Assembly: GCA_015680685.1 (NCBI GenBank)
Contig: MNCI01025086.1
Coordinates: forward strand, 652,455-716,454
Source of the DNA: Gnetum montanum
Lineage: Eukaryota; Streptophyta; Gnetopsida; Gnetales; Gnetaceae
Direction of reading: 5' to 3'
DNA length: 64,000 nt
The notes beneath the pieces are model-generated. The model had not been told where the DNA came from and ran no database searches. It worked only from the letters and a program-made list of their open reading frames with translations. This document shows, piece by piece, positions 24,440 through 35,908 of the stretch; the stretch's first letter is position 1, and every line of letters starts with the position of its first letter. The position numbers and the translations under genes were made by a program.

Positions 24440-24805
24440 TATTTATGAAAGAAAAGAAATGCAAAAAGTGGTAGTTTCAGGCCATTCCAGGTTGTAAGCT
24501 AGTTTAAGGCCTTTTTGGGCCATGTGTTTTTGTAGTTTTATGTTTTTTTGTTTGACATTTTTCAAATGCAATGTGTAAACTAAGTTGATGAATGTGTAAA
24601 CAAAGCAAAATGCATGATCTAAGTGAGCGGGAAAAATGTAAACACATAGGCTAGTGCAATGTAAATAAAAGTCAAAAATGCATGTTAGAGGGGTAGGCAG
24701 AAGATAGGCAAGCATCTAGCACATTTTCAGCCAAGGAAGAGTCTTGGTCATGTAGTTGCTTCCTAACTAGGCATGGATTAGGAAGCATACAAGGTTTAGG
24801 GTCCT
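24440..24805 (-). other. downstream untranslated part of A2 gag-protease
   Basis: It matches 1860-2240 of copy 1 in order, including a hydrophobic frame (24443-24715) mirrored by one at 1935-2225. This hydrophobic stretch is preserved in both copies but heavily substituted, so I do not call it a gene. Confidence 0.4.
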
Positions 24806-27800
24806 CTAGGGGCTGTCGGCTTGAACCACTCGTTTGGGTGTGTTAGCCTCAAGCGTTGTGTTGGTTACCATAGGTGTACCACCAAGAAACTCTTCCTCCA
24901 AAACTTGCATCATGTCTATGTCATGGATAGCCAAAAAGGAAATGTTATCACCATGGATGATAACTTGACCACCTTTGTATGGAAGCTGGATTTCTTGATG
25001 GATGGGAGAGGAGATGGCCCTTAGTTGAGCTAGCCAAGGCCTGCCTAGAATCATGTTGAAAACTGGCATCTCCTCTATGACAGTGAAATCTACACTAGTG
25101 GGGAATTTCTCTCCTGCTACAAAGGCTAAGTTGATTGTACCCTTGACTATGACATGTGATCCATTAAAGGATTTTAGACATGTGATTTTGGTTGGCCTGA
25201 TTTCATCTGCTAGGCCTAGCTTGTCAATGACGGAGTACAGGACTACGTTCATTGCTGCACCATCATCAACATGCACTCTGCGGATGGTGCACTTCCCAAC
25301 ACGAATGCTAATGGATAGTGGAGTTGTAGTGACTTCCCCTCATTTCAAGTTGACTTTAACTGCATCATCATGAAAGGCTAAGGTTATTGAACCCAATTCT
25401 TGTGGTGTGGGAGGAAACATTGTTGCATGGATGGATGCCTCATTTGTAGGGATGTGCTCCATAACAAGAATGGAGGCTAAGACCTGGGCCAATGCTTGGT
25501 AGTGAGCAGGTGAGGTCCTAACTAGGTCATATAACCTAAATATTGTGTTCTTTTGCTTGAGCATTTGCTTTACCAGGTTTAGTGCATCTACGAAGTCCTT
25601 GTCATTAGCTGTTGTGTTGGCTTTGACTTCCTCCATGAAACTTGAGAGACAGACCTCTCAAGAAGGGGACTTAGGCTTTGTTTTCTTATGGGTATGGGCC
25701 CCAGCATTTAGTTTGTTTTTACTAGTTGTGGCCTTAGCTTTAGCCGTGGGAGTTGCAAGGTGCTCATTTGTCCTCTTGCATTCCCATTTGGTGGGCCTAC
25801 CCAAGTTGCTAATGGGGTCAACCATTGAAGGAGGAGGGATTGAGATGTTGCTTACTATCGGGCTTCGGGTAGGTGAGGGGCCATCACGTTGTGGCACCTT
25901 GATGAAAAAATGTTTCTTAGTGGTTTTTATTGTTTCTTCATGTCAGTTTAACATCTTAGCAGACAAACATTATGGAGCCTTGACCACAAAGGATGTTGTG
26001 GGTGCTTGCGGTGGCACCTTGATAACAAAGGGAGGCCTCTTGTTTGTGGAGGTTGGGGGAATCCTTGCCTTGTTGGGAGGCACACGAATCACAAAAGGTT
26101 TTTGCATAGGTTTGGGCTTGCCACCTATGCTAATTGAGTTTATGAAATAGGAGGCATCGTCTGTGTTGGATTGACTCACCATGTCAATTACTAGTTGGCC
26201 TTGTTCTATCATTCCCTACAGGTCATCTTGCAAGGCATGATAGTTGTCTATACTATGATCATCCATTTGATGGTAATGATAGTATTGTTCCAATTTAAAA
26301 TGTTGTAAGACTGGGGGGCTCATTTGGTACTGCTAAGGTGGGCTTCCTTACTAGTTCGCAGTACCTATCATGTTTTTGGTGGGTAATCTCCGATACGTGT
26401 TTGTATTGGATGTTTCTGGCTTTCAATAGTTGCTCCAATAGTTGAGTGGGTTTCATCGATAGTGGTGTGTACTTTGAGTGATCCTTGTGTTGAAAGTTGG
26501 GCTTTGGAGTGGCCCCTACCGATGTAGGTGAGTTGGTGCCAAAGTTGACAGCTTTGTTAGTTGGGGCTTTAGGTTGCTTAGTTGTTGGGCCCCAGTTGGT
26601 TGCTTTTTTAATTGCAGCTACCGTTGCCTCAGATGTATTTTGCTTGCGAGTATGTTGGTTTTTGTAGGCCACATAAGTTGGTCCATTTCTTGATTGCATT
26701 GCCTCCTCTATGCTTTTGATTTATGTGAATGCTTGACTTAAAGTATGAGCATTCAAATAATAGAGTTTTAACTTAACGAAGTCATTCACAACGGCTTTAA
26801 AAATGGTGAGCAAGTATGTCTTAGGTATGGGCTCGTGGAGCTCATTCAGGGCTGCACTCCATCTTTGGATGAATTTTCGCACTAGCTCTAAAGGTGCTTA
26901 TTTAATTTGAATTAAACTATCCATTATGGCTTCAAGCTTTAGATTATACTTAAAAAGGGTGACAAACTGATGTAACAAATCCTCTAGAGAGAATATGGAG
27001 TTATGGGGTAAGGCATGGTACTAGTCTAAGGCTTTTCCTATTAAGGACATAGCGAAAACTCATAGAATTACATGAGGCCAAGCCTGAAGCAGGAGACATT
27101 CTAGTCAAAATGTCACTAGGTGGGCATTTGGATCTCCCTCTCCATTGTACTTTGTTAGCTGAGGTAATGGGATCTCCTTTGGCAAGGTTAATGGTGGAAC
27201 TGAAGGGTGGATTGGGTCATCTTGGTAGAAGTCGAACACCTTGATTTCCTTAGTGTTTGTAGTTTTAAGGCACTTTGCCTCTTCAATTAACATATGCATC
27301 ATTTTCTTCATGTCTGTCCACTCTTAGGTGGTAGGCAAACCAATGGGTTGAATGGATTGCGATTGATAGTAGTTTGACTATTGTATCATTTGTGGAAAGG
27401 GAGCCTATTGGATTGTCGGTTGTTGTTGTGGTGGAAAAACAGTCAAAGATGGGATCGCAGGGTGTGGTACACTGTAGAGAGTATGTTTGTGTTGCTGGAT
27501 AGTTGGTGAAATCCACTGCCTAGCCACAGGTTGTGAGGTGACACCCTGAACATGTTGTGCTAAAGTAGTCAAAGGTGCCCCATGGGTTTGTACTTGTGAT
27601 ATGTAATGGATGGACGTGGAAGCTAGTATTTCTTGTCAAGAAGGTAGTCCTCACGTGTATGCGAATGAAGGAGGAAGCATGGTTCCCTCCAAGAAAGGTT
27701 GGAATAATGGGTTTGTATAGGCATGAGGACTGATGGTATGGTATGAATCCCCATGCTCAGATTGGGCGGCAAAGTCATCTTCCTCATTTCCATTCTGAGG

Positions 27801-27839
27801 CTCTATCGGAGGTGGCTATAAGGCTTGACTACTTGCCAT
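24806..27839 (-). pseudogene. gag-protease of element A2
   Basis: A possible start is at 27839 (MASSQAL). Order on the minus strand: a Pro/Gln-rich N terminus; the gag core beginning PLPQLTKYNGEGDPNAHL (about 27140); a capsid-like helical part; QLLEQLLKARN near 26410; a Cys/His remnant (YYHYHQMDDHSIDNYHAL, about 26240); the PFVIRVPP linker (26100); and a protease at 24950-25276 with HVDDGAAMNV as active site and MILGRPWLAQLRAI near 25030. The frame then closes at a stop after QADSP (24806). No reverse transcriptase follows within the element. It is less damaged than copy 1 but still carries stops and frameshifts. The VDDG triplet is shared with copy 1, so it is a family feature. Confidence 0.85.
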
Positions 27840-28079
27840 GAGAAGCTAAAACATGAGTTGATGATGGTGTTCAATAAGGGGGATTATGTCAAATGCTGAG
27901 GGAATGAACTCATGACCTCCCTTGTAGATGAGCTCATAGTTTCACTTTGCCTCTCTTTCTATGCGATCAATAAGTAAGTTGACTTGGATTTTTATACAAA
28001 TGAAGTTATATTGTTCAGGTGTGAGGATTTTCTAAGTAGGATTGATCTGGGAAGATTCCATGATAGTGTGTACAAGTTG

Positions 28080-28370
28080 ACGGTGTGTGCAGCATGAGTA
28101 ACTCATGGCGTGCTTAACTGGCAGCATGACTGACAAATAGCATGACCAACGACGGCAGCGTGAGCAACTACAGTGTGAGCAACTACAATAGCATGACCAA
28201 TGGCAACATGACCAACTGTAGCATGAGCAACTACAACAGTGTGACCAACTATAGCATGAGCAACTACGGTAGCGTGACCAACTGCAACATGACTAACTAT
28301 AGCGTGATTGACTGCAATGTGACCAACTGCAGCGTGACTAATTGTAGTGTGACCAACTGATTTGAGTTTC
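28080..28370 (+). repeat. 15/18-bp tandem repeat in the A2 leader
   Basis: About 17 units of 15 bp (a few of 18), with variants of AGCATGAGCAACTAC and AGCGTGACCAACTGC. Since the units are multiples of three, frames stay open on both strands (28142-28360 and 28103-28375) and spell pentapeptides such as SMTNY or AVGHA. The array lies between primer site and gag. I do not regard these frames as genes. Confidence 0.8.
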
Positions 28371-28424
28371 AACATTTGGCAGCATTAGTTGGGTATGTTT
28401 TGATAAGATGATAAACAAGGTAGG

Positions 28425-28441
28425 ACCTCCTTCTAGCGCCA
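28425..28441 (-). other. primer binding site of element A2
   Basis: On the minus strand TGGCGCTAGAAGGAGGT starts six bases after the 5' LTR. TGGCGC at this position pairs with a tRNA 3' end ...GCGCCA. Confidence 0.75.
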
Positions 28442-28447
28442 ATTTAC

Positions 28448-30047
28448 TGTACTGACCTAAATTGTCAATGTAAGGTTGGAAGGAAAACAAACATCAAAAG
28501 ATCGTCGAGCAAACACAGTTAACCCTGCCTTCACCTCGAGGGCAAGCTAGAAAAGTAAATGAAGGCAGAGTGCCTTGGATGGTCTACACGCAAATCAACC
28601 AAGGACTTCCTTGAGCATAAACTATGGCTTGCATTGTGGTTATTGTTACTGATATTTTGAAACGTAAATAGTGTGCACAAAATGTAAACAAAAACGCATG
28701 CAAAACTGGTATTGTAAACAGAACATAAACTGAGTGTAAAATAGAGTAAATAGAAAATAATGGCTGGCAAAATGAGCTATATTTTATTGCATAGAAACAA
28801 TGTGCACCATTCAAAGTGTAGCTATAGATGGCAAGTCAAGCATCAAGCCCCAGGGCGATGTGATGTGATGTGTTTTGGAAGTGCTTGGATGCTAGGAGTC
28901 AAGTGTGCCAAGCGCCCAAGGATTGCTGGTCTGAGTTTCCTAAGCCTTTTAACTCAAAAATTTCCAACCCCGTTTATGTGAATTGACAGGGTATTTATAG
29001 GATTGGGTTGGGCTCGAGCATAGAATTCATGAATGGAATCAACAGCTGGGAGATGAGAGGAAAGTAGATCAAGTCACATACAGCCATGTGTGAGTTGGTC
29101 GTGTGTCAGCAAGCTATGTTTTTGACCAGGTACATTGCATTTTACAACATATGGGTTACTCAAGCCCATGGGAGTACATACAATTTAGACCATGAGGGCT
29201 TAACATGCCCACAAATGAAGAAAATTTGCAAAGAAAATCAAAGAGATTGACTCTGGCTTGCTTGAAACTTCTTGGTCCCTGAATCGATTGTTGTAGGATG
29301 TCAATCTGAAGGGTTTCATGGCTGCTTGAGGTGGTTCTATTCTATCATAGCCTCTAGCGTGAGTGGATGTGCCTCCAACATGAACTAATTTGAGCTTCAA
29401 CATGAGTTCATTTTTTTTTACACTGCACTCATGCCCAATGTGACCTTTAGTGTGAGTGAGGGAAATTAGACCTTTTAACACCAAATTTGAACTTTGAAGC
29501 TTGATTCTTGAAGTGTGGCTGCTGCCTACTTGTGTGTGATATTGAAGGTCAAAAATTTAGGTTGATGTGTCTTGTTCTTGAGCCTTTTTGACAGGTCACA
29601 TTGCACTCATGCTGTAGCATGACCACAACGTGACCTACAACGTCACCTGCAGCATGACCTACAAACACCTATCAAAACTTGTAATTTTTTACTTAAACTT
29701 TGGAGATTTTGGAGGCTGAATTCTAGAGGTTGTTGATGGTGAGCCCAAGGATGATTTTCTCCTTTGAAAATCTGATTTTTTTTTACTTGATTTGGAGGCT
29801 TTGAGAGTTGGTCACACTAGGGGCAACTTGCAGCATGACCATAGTGTGCCCTTCATCTTTTGGCTTGATTTTGATGTTTTCTAGAGTTGGTTACATTGGG
29901 GCAAGCTAGTTTTGACAACATGAGCAACCTGCCTTGGGCAAGTTGGGTGTGAGTTCCATGCCTTAGCCAAGTTTTGCCTCTAGAATTCTGGGGAGGGCTT
30001 GGGATGTCCTCATTTCAAAGTGCTAGGCTGAAATTAGTGGTGTTTCA
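28448..30047 (-). repeat. 5' LTR of element A2
   Basis: It starts TGTACTGACCTAAAT and ends AGTGGTGTTTCA on the plus strand, aligned along its length with 17957-19659. It is about 100 bp shorter, partly from fewer GATGT units and missing AGCGTGACC-type copies near 29430. A TATA box is on the minus strand at 28992-29001. Confidence 0.9.
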
Positions 30048-30948
30048 ATGACCACGAATGTAACACCCATCACTACATGTAATGCCCCATGTTCTCACCA
30101 CTTGCTAACATCGCCATGACATTCCACCCATGGCCGACATGTTTCCCTCGTTAGCCTACACCTTTTGAACAACATCTCTAACAACCACAACAACAATGTT
30201 AGCATAGGAGACTGTTAATATGACAAATGGTTTGCATCATGGATAATTGTATATAACTTGCACCAAATCTTTAAATACATTTTCCAGTATGACTCAATAC
30301 TACCAATCAAGGCTACTCAAAATTCAAGACTCCTACACAAATATTACAAATTCAAAATTGAACAATTTTGAATTATTTCAATATATTTCAAGTCTAAACA
30401 TTATGTAGCCACCTCCTTTTTTATTATTAAAGATTACTTTTTTTTGTTAGAATTATTATTTTGGAATCTTATGCTCATTTTTTTTAACCTTATATATGTC
30501 ACTTTGAATTTTCCTTGTGTGTTTGTTCATACCAATAGAGCTTTTGCTAAGTTGAAACCAAACATCATCAGCTTACCCTTATCTCAATAATATTATGATA
30601 AGTAAAGTTTTCTTTCATCTCTAGTCATTTTGACTTACATAAGAGCTAAAGACTAATGTATTTGTAATCGGTGATGAAATCAAATAGCTTAACAAATTCC
30701 CTTTAGTTTATGAACATGTACAAAATAGATATATATTTGCTTTGCTTGCTTTGCTCTAGACCAGTTTGAATGGAAAAGCTAAAGAAAAACTAAACAATAA
30801 CATAGGAAAAGGAACAAGTATTAGTAATTTGCAATGAAGGTGAGTCTTTCTATGTATTTTAGGCTTGCAACATTACAAATATCAGTAATTAGCTAATGCA
30901 TGCTATTGATCATGGCCCTATGTGATAGCATGGGAGATGTTGGTATCA
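30048..30948 (-). repeat. 3' LTR of element B2, interrupted by A2
   Basis: It aligns with 36531-37443 (for example GGTTTGCATCATGGATAATT in both) and ends GATGTTGGTATCA. The first five bases, ATGAC, also serve as the right target duplication of A2. Confidence 0.8.
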
Positions 30949-32261
30949 ACACTTAGCCCCCAAGTTGGAAATTGCATGCAAGTGCAAGGATAGCAAAACA
31001 AAAAAAATTTAAAAGGAGATGTAACATATAGAAAATCAAAAACATTACAAAATGAACAAATTAGAACTTGAAAGTAAACTACGTTGATCTAAACATGATT
31101 TTAAAAAATCATAAAATCAAGACAAAACTAGATGTGGGCCATCCTTACCACACCATCTTATTTAGTCAACCTCAAAATATATAAATCATTACTTTAACTA
31201 TATATATATATATATAAGGTATAACTAAGATCACGTTCCCAATCTTCTCACAAGGTAAAAGTAAAAGGTATGCAAACTACTTTGAGCATAAGACTTATAC
31301 TAAACTTAATGAGGAGGACAAGCTCATTTTAGATCATGGCTAACTGCAACTTTTAAATTTTTCCTTGGGATTCTTTCTTTTTTTTCTTGAAAGGGAATGG
31401 GTGAAAATGGATTATTTTCTTTTCTCCTTTTTTTTGTCTTGAATTTTGAGAAAATAGATTTAAAAGGCGAATGGAAGTTAAGGTGAGGATTGCTACTAGA
31501 CCCCATCACACTCAAGAACCTATTACACTACCAATGAACATAGTCCTCATCATCATTTTTTTTTGTTTCTTCTTTTTTCTTTTTTAGGAAACTTTGCTCA
31601 TGATGTACTTCATTCTTAAGGTAGGAATTCCAACACAAGTTTGGCCAATTAGCTGCACTACTAAAGAACATGGTCCTTTCAATACTTTGCCCATGGTGCA
31701 GTTCAATCCTTGTGTATGTGCCTTTAATTATAATTTCATGGCATCATAGTAGGTCTTCTAGGTGGCTAAGGGTTCTCAAGAGGAAATGAATACACTTCAC
31801 CTTGTTGCTCGTAGAATAGCCATGAATCATCACACTTAAGGGCTGGGGCTTAGGAGATAGAAAATGAAGTTTTTCAAGGTCACCTAGTGATTGCAACTAA
31901 CCTTTCTCCAATGTCACATATGCTACACTCACATGATCATGATGATTACATGATAAGTGGCATAAATCTTGGCCTCCATAATCCAACATAACTAATAAGT
32001 CTAAAACCTTAAAATTGACTAGGAATAATCATAGCATTATTGAAATATATAATATAAAGGAGACTTTATGTAATAGATAGATATATATATATATATATAT
32101 ATAGCATTATACTCACATTATTTTCCAATAGTATTACAAAGATCCAATGCCTCTTAACTCAAATGACCATAATGATTATTAAAATCATATGAAAAGCAAA
32201 AACCAAAACCAATATGCTAAGAAAGAAATGATGGAAATGTAAAGAAAATATGCAAACACAA

Positions 32262-33060
32262 CTATATACAAATGAAATGCATGGTGAAGGGGAAGAAAAC
32301 ATGCACGTAAGAATCTACCAAGTGTCCACATGGGGCACCTAAATAGAAATGCTTTAGATGAAATGCATTGAAGTTCCTATATAACTTATGTCCTTGCATG
32401 TCAACAATTTTGTACACATTGGGGCCAATGACATTTGTAAATTGGAATGGGCCTGACCACATAATACAAAGCTTACTTTGAAGACTAGTTCGACCAAATG
32501 CTCTACCTCTTTTTAGGACTAGATCTCCTATCTTAAAGGCTTTACCTACATGTTTCTTGTTAAGCCATCATTTAATAATTTTTTGATGATTAAGATTATG
32601 AAAATTAAGATCTAATTGTAATTATCTTGTTCATTTTCAATTAGGTACTAAATTTAAATATTTTGTAAGATGCATAAATTTAGACCCTAGTAGTTCATCA
32701 AATTCTTCTTTCATATAGGTCTCATAGGTCTTAGTTTTTGTATGTCATCAAACACATCTTCTCTAGGAACATGTTCAATGGATATGTCATCAAGATTTGG
32801 CACACCTTATAATGTTTTAAGGAATAGGGTCTCATTTATGTCTTTGTCCTCTTGAAAAGGTGTTAGGTCACTTAGAAGAAATCCATCGTGTTGATGATAA
32901 GGCAAGGTATCTTCATAGATTTCTTCACCTTCTCTAGAAGTTTGATAGGGTTGGGTGGAATCTATATGAGAAAAAGAATTTATTTTTGTAATTTAACTCA
33001 CATGGTTATTTATAACATGTTCACCACACTCAAATTCAATAACTCCAACATAAAGGTTAG
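32262..33060 (-). pseudogene. RNase H and integrase C-terminal scraps of element B2
   Basis: On the minus strand a frame containing LPYHQHD and ISIEHVPRE (about 32740-32930) matches the RNase H tail of B1. At 32262-32462 the frame WSGPFQFTNVIGPNVYKI...NAFHLKHFYLG is the integrase C-terminal domain. Spacing to the protease is as in B1. Several stops. The copy proves that the internal deletion is a family feature. Confidence 0.75.
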
Positions 33061-35114
33061 TGTTTTGATTTTCCAAAGACTAATTTTGTTGATCAAAGGT
33101 TGTAACTATTTGTTTGTAGAAAGGCTCTCTTAGTATGGTCCTATATTTGAATTTTCCTTTGATAGGGGTTAATAGTTCTAAGAAATTTGGCCTAAAGAAG
33201 CCCCCAAACTTAGCTCCAAAAGTCCTAGATAAGAGCACACCATAAGTGGGTGACATGTCAACTACTAAGATATCCATGTAACATCTAAATGTAAGGTATT
33301 TTTTAAGTTGCACTTTCACTCTTTTAATGACCCTACTACAAGTACGTTAGACCCATCGAGTTGTATTACACTTTTTGTTAGTGGTATCATTTATGCTCCT
33401 AAAGTCTTACATACCTCAAGTGGTATGACACTAACAGTTGCTCTAGAATCCATTAAATAATTATGAATGTTCTTTCCTAAAATAATCAACATTGTTAGGA
33501 AAGAAGGTTGCTCTTTCTTGCTTCACATGGAATTGTTTACGTTCTATACTAGTAGTGTGTTAGGACTTTCTACGAAGTGAACTTACCTTTCAGTGATTAG
33601 GGATCTTTCTTTTATGGTTTTAGGTCTATGAACTATATTATGAATCACCTCTTTCACTTCGTTAAACTATAAAAGATCATACATTAAAATGTTAGCTTTA
33701 ATTTTCTTCAAATCCTTAACTAGCTCGTAAGTCTTGTGGTCATCTTTGGCTTCTTGTTGAGGTAGAGTTCTTCTAAGCATGGAAGGGGGGTTTGGTCATT
33801 GTGGACTATTTACTTGGGATGACTTGGTATGAGTATTTGTGTTGTTTTGACTATGAGCTCTTCTATTTGAAGAAGTATACAGATCATTCCTAGCTTGTTG
33901 TTGTGTGTCATTTATGATGTCACTAAGTCTACAATAATGAGCATTATGTGGTTTGGGGTCACTTACCATAACTTGTTTTAATGAAGAAACCTCTTTGTTT
34001 TCTATTTCGTGAGGTACATTAAGGAGCAAAATAGGGGTTTTTCCATTTTGGTGACCTTAGGTATTGTTGCCATATAATGTTAAAAATTAGGAACAAGTCT
34101 TCTCAGAATGTTGCCTTGTGTTATGAAGATGACAATAATCATCATTGATTGATGTGCTATGCTTCTCAAATTGTATATGACCCTTGTTGTTGTTTTGCTT
34201 TAATTTAACTACTTCATTTGAAAGTTTTTGAAGTGAAGTTAATATTTTATCATATGATTTTGAGTTTGAGTTGGAGTTTCAATAGGATTGGATATCCATT
34301 TGGGTTTACAATTAATTGGATTAAGTATTTTGATTGGTCATCATTTAAACTAGTGTTAAATGATAGGAATGAAGAAGACATTGAACTTTGAAAATGATAG
34401 TTTAAAGGTTGGGTTAGTTGAAAGGGGAAAGGAGTTTGGACATAGTGTCAATCATTAGAAAAATTGGTAGGGGTAGAGGGTTAGATTACATAAGATTACT
34501 AATGCTCATCATTCCAAATTGGGTTTGAATGTTGTTCATGAGGGTAATTTTTTCTAACTTGATGGATTTACCCATCGCTCCCTATATTTTTGTTATGTTG
34601 GGATTAGATTTGATGGCATAGGTAAAGAATGAATCAATGATGGACAAGTAAACATTGAGGATGCCATCAAGTTTTGGATGCATCTCATTAGGCACATAGG
34701 CAAGTTGAGGAAGGAATCTTAAGTTGTAGTCCTGGACATTTTCTCCAGGTATTTTCTTAAGCTTGTAAAATTGCTTGATGCTATGGTCAGGCTAGTGAAC
34801 TTGTCAAATTGGAGCAAGAACTTATTTTTGAATTCTTGCCATGAGTCAATGGAGGCACTAGGGAGTATCAAAAACCATTGGATGGCTTTGCTCCTAAAAG
34901 TCATCCCAAAGACCCTACATGCTATGTCGTTTTGGACAATGTTTTGGATGCCTAGTAAGGTTTCGAAGCATTATATATGTTGCCAAGAATCACTATTAGG
35001 GATTGTGGGATCGTAGAACAAATTTACATTTTGGAGTGATTTTGGGATGTCATGATAATTGGTGAAGTTGAAGGGATTACTCACCAAGGGAGCAAGGGGT
35101 TGATTAGCTACCAT
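33061..35114 (-). pseudogene. gag and protease of element B2
   Basis: It begins at 35114 with MVANQP. ASIDSWQEFKNKFLLQFDKF (34719-34904) is the gag core, better kept than in B1. The segment with VPHEIENKEVSSLKQVMVSD (33796-34029) matches 11985-12040 of B1. The protease is at 33080-33550, but its active site reads YLMDSRATVSV, with Arg in place of the catalytic-loop Gly of DSG, so the enzyme would be dead. VLLSRTFGAKFGGFF follows at about 33200. Confidence 0.8.
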
Positions 35115-35285
35115 CCTAGTTTGAGTTCTCCTAAGGATGGAACTTGGGAAATGTGAAGCTCGTTGTTTCCTTATTGTAAAGTGATGAGTAATTGGTCAAT
35201 TAGGGGAAGAGGAGAGTTCACTCATAAATCAAAAGCTACAAAATATAAATGTTAAAATGAAACCATAAAATTGAACAAAAAGAAN

Positions 35286-35907
35286 TATTCTCAGGTTTTC
35301 ATACCCATAGGAGAGGCACCCTAGGCAACAGTCTCCTTAAATAAGTTTTCCCCAAGTGTTGGTGTGTCCAAAATTTATGCATCAACACCTTTTTGATGCT
35401 AGAAGGAGGACAATCTTTTCAGCATTTTGTGTTTCCATATTAGTTTTTCTTGCCATTTTTCTTATATCTATTTCATTTCCTAATCTTGTTTCAAAACTTC
35501 TTTAATTTTTCTGTCATTTTCAGCCCTTGTTTTTTAAATCATTTCTAAGAATTTTTGTTACCCAAGTCTCATCATCCATCTTTAATCCTAGTTTTAAATT
35601 TCTAGACCTCATTTTTCTAGTTCCATTTTTTGTTTTTTTTTCTTGCTTTGGTACACCTTGACTTTCGAATTTGGTAAGGTGGTTTTGTTTAATTATTCAA
35701 TTTTAAATTTATTTTTTTTTGAAAATTTTCATTTTAATTTTATAAATATTGTAATTTCATGCATTTATTTTTCTTTTAATTTTTTTAAATAGCATATTTT
35801 AGTGTTTTTTTAGATAATAAAAAATTAATAATATATTATTGCATTATTTCTTTTCTTTTTGTTCAGTTTTATGGTTTCATTTTAACATTTATATTTTGTA
35901 GCTTTTG
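35286..35907 (+). other. misoriented contig inside element B2
   Basis: The block lies between two single N (35285 and 35908). It holds, in plus orientation, an LTR end (...GCATCAACA, 35387), a primer site (TGATGCTAGAAGGAGGA, 35394-35410) and a T-rich leader, while all flanking parts of B2 are in minus orientation. Its last 55 bp (35853-35907) are the reverse complement of 35230-35284 with one mismatch. Inverting the block would restore the order seen in B1. Confidence 0.85.
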
Positions 35908-35908
35908 N

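Larger units (their letters stand above)
17957..30047 (-). mobile_element. element A2, complete-length LTR retrotransposon without pol
   Basis: Two direct repeats of about 1.6-1.7 kb (17957-19659 and 28448-30047) have TG...CA ends. The five bases outside both ends are ATGAC (17952-17956 and 30048-30052), a perfect target duplication. Primer site (28425-28441) and polypurine tract (about 19662-19672) show that it is read on the minus strand, giving a 12.1-kb element. It encodes gag-protease (24806-27839) but no reverse transcriptase or integrase. The remaining 4.7 kb holds repeats, a CpG-rich island and unclassified DNA. The target was the LTR of B2: the sequence to the right continues as in 36531 onward. 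Its relative, copy 1, starts at window base 1. Confidence 0.9.

Noticed and set aside
24821-26150. Plus-strand frames of 67-201 codons
   Set aside because: They are complements of the gag-protease gene of element A2, which has clear family motifs on the minus strand.
28080-28370. CRISPR-like repeat array
   Set aside because: Units of 15-18 bp are contiguous, with no unique spacers, and lie in the leader of a plant retrotransposon.
28103-28375. Protein of AVGHA/SMTNY pentapeptide repeats
   Set aside because: The frame is open on both strands only because the repeat length is a multiple of three; no start context or domain supports it.
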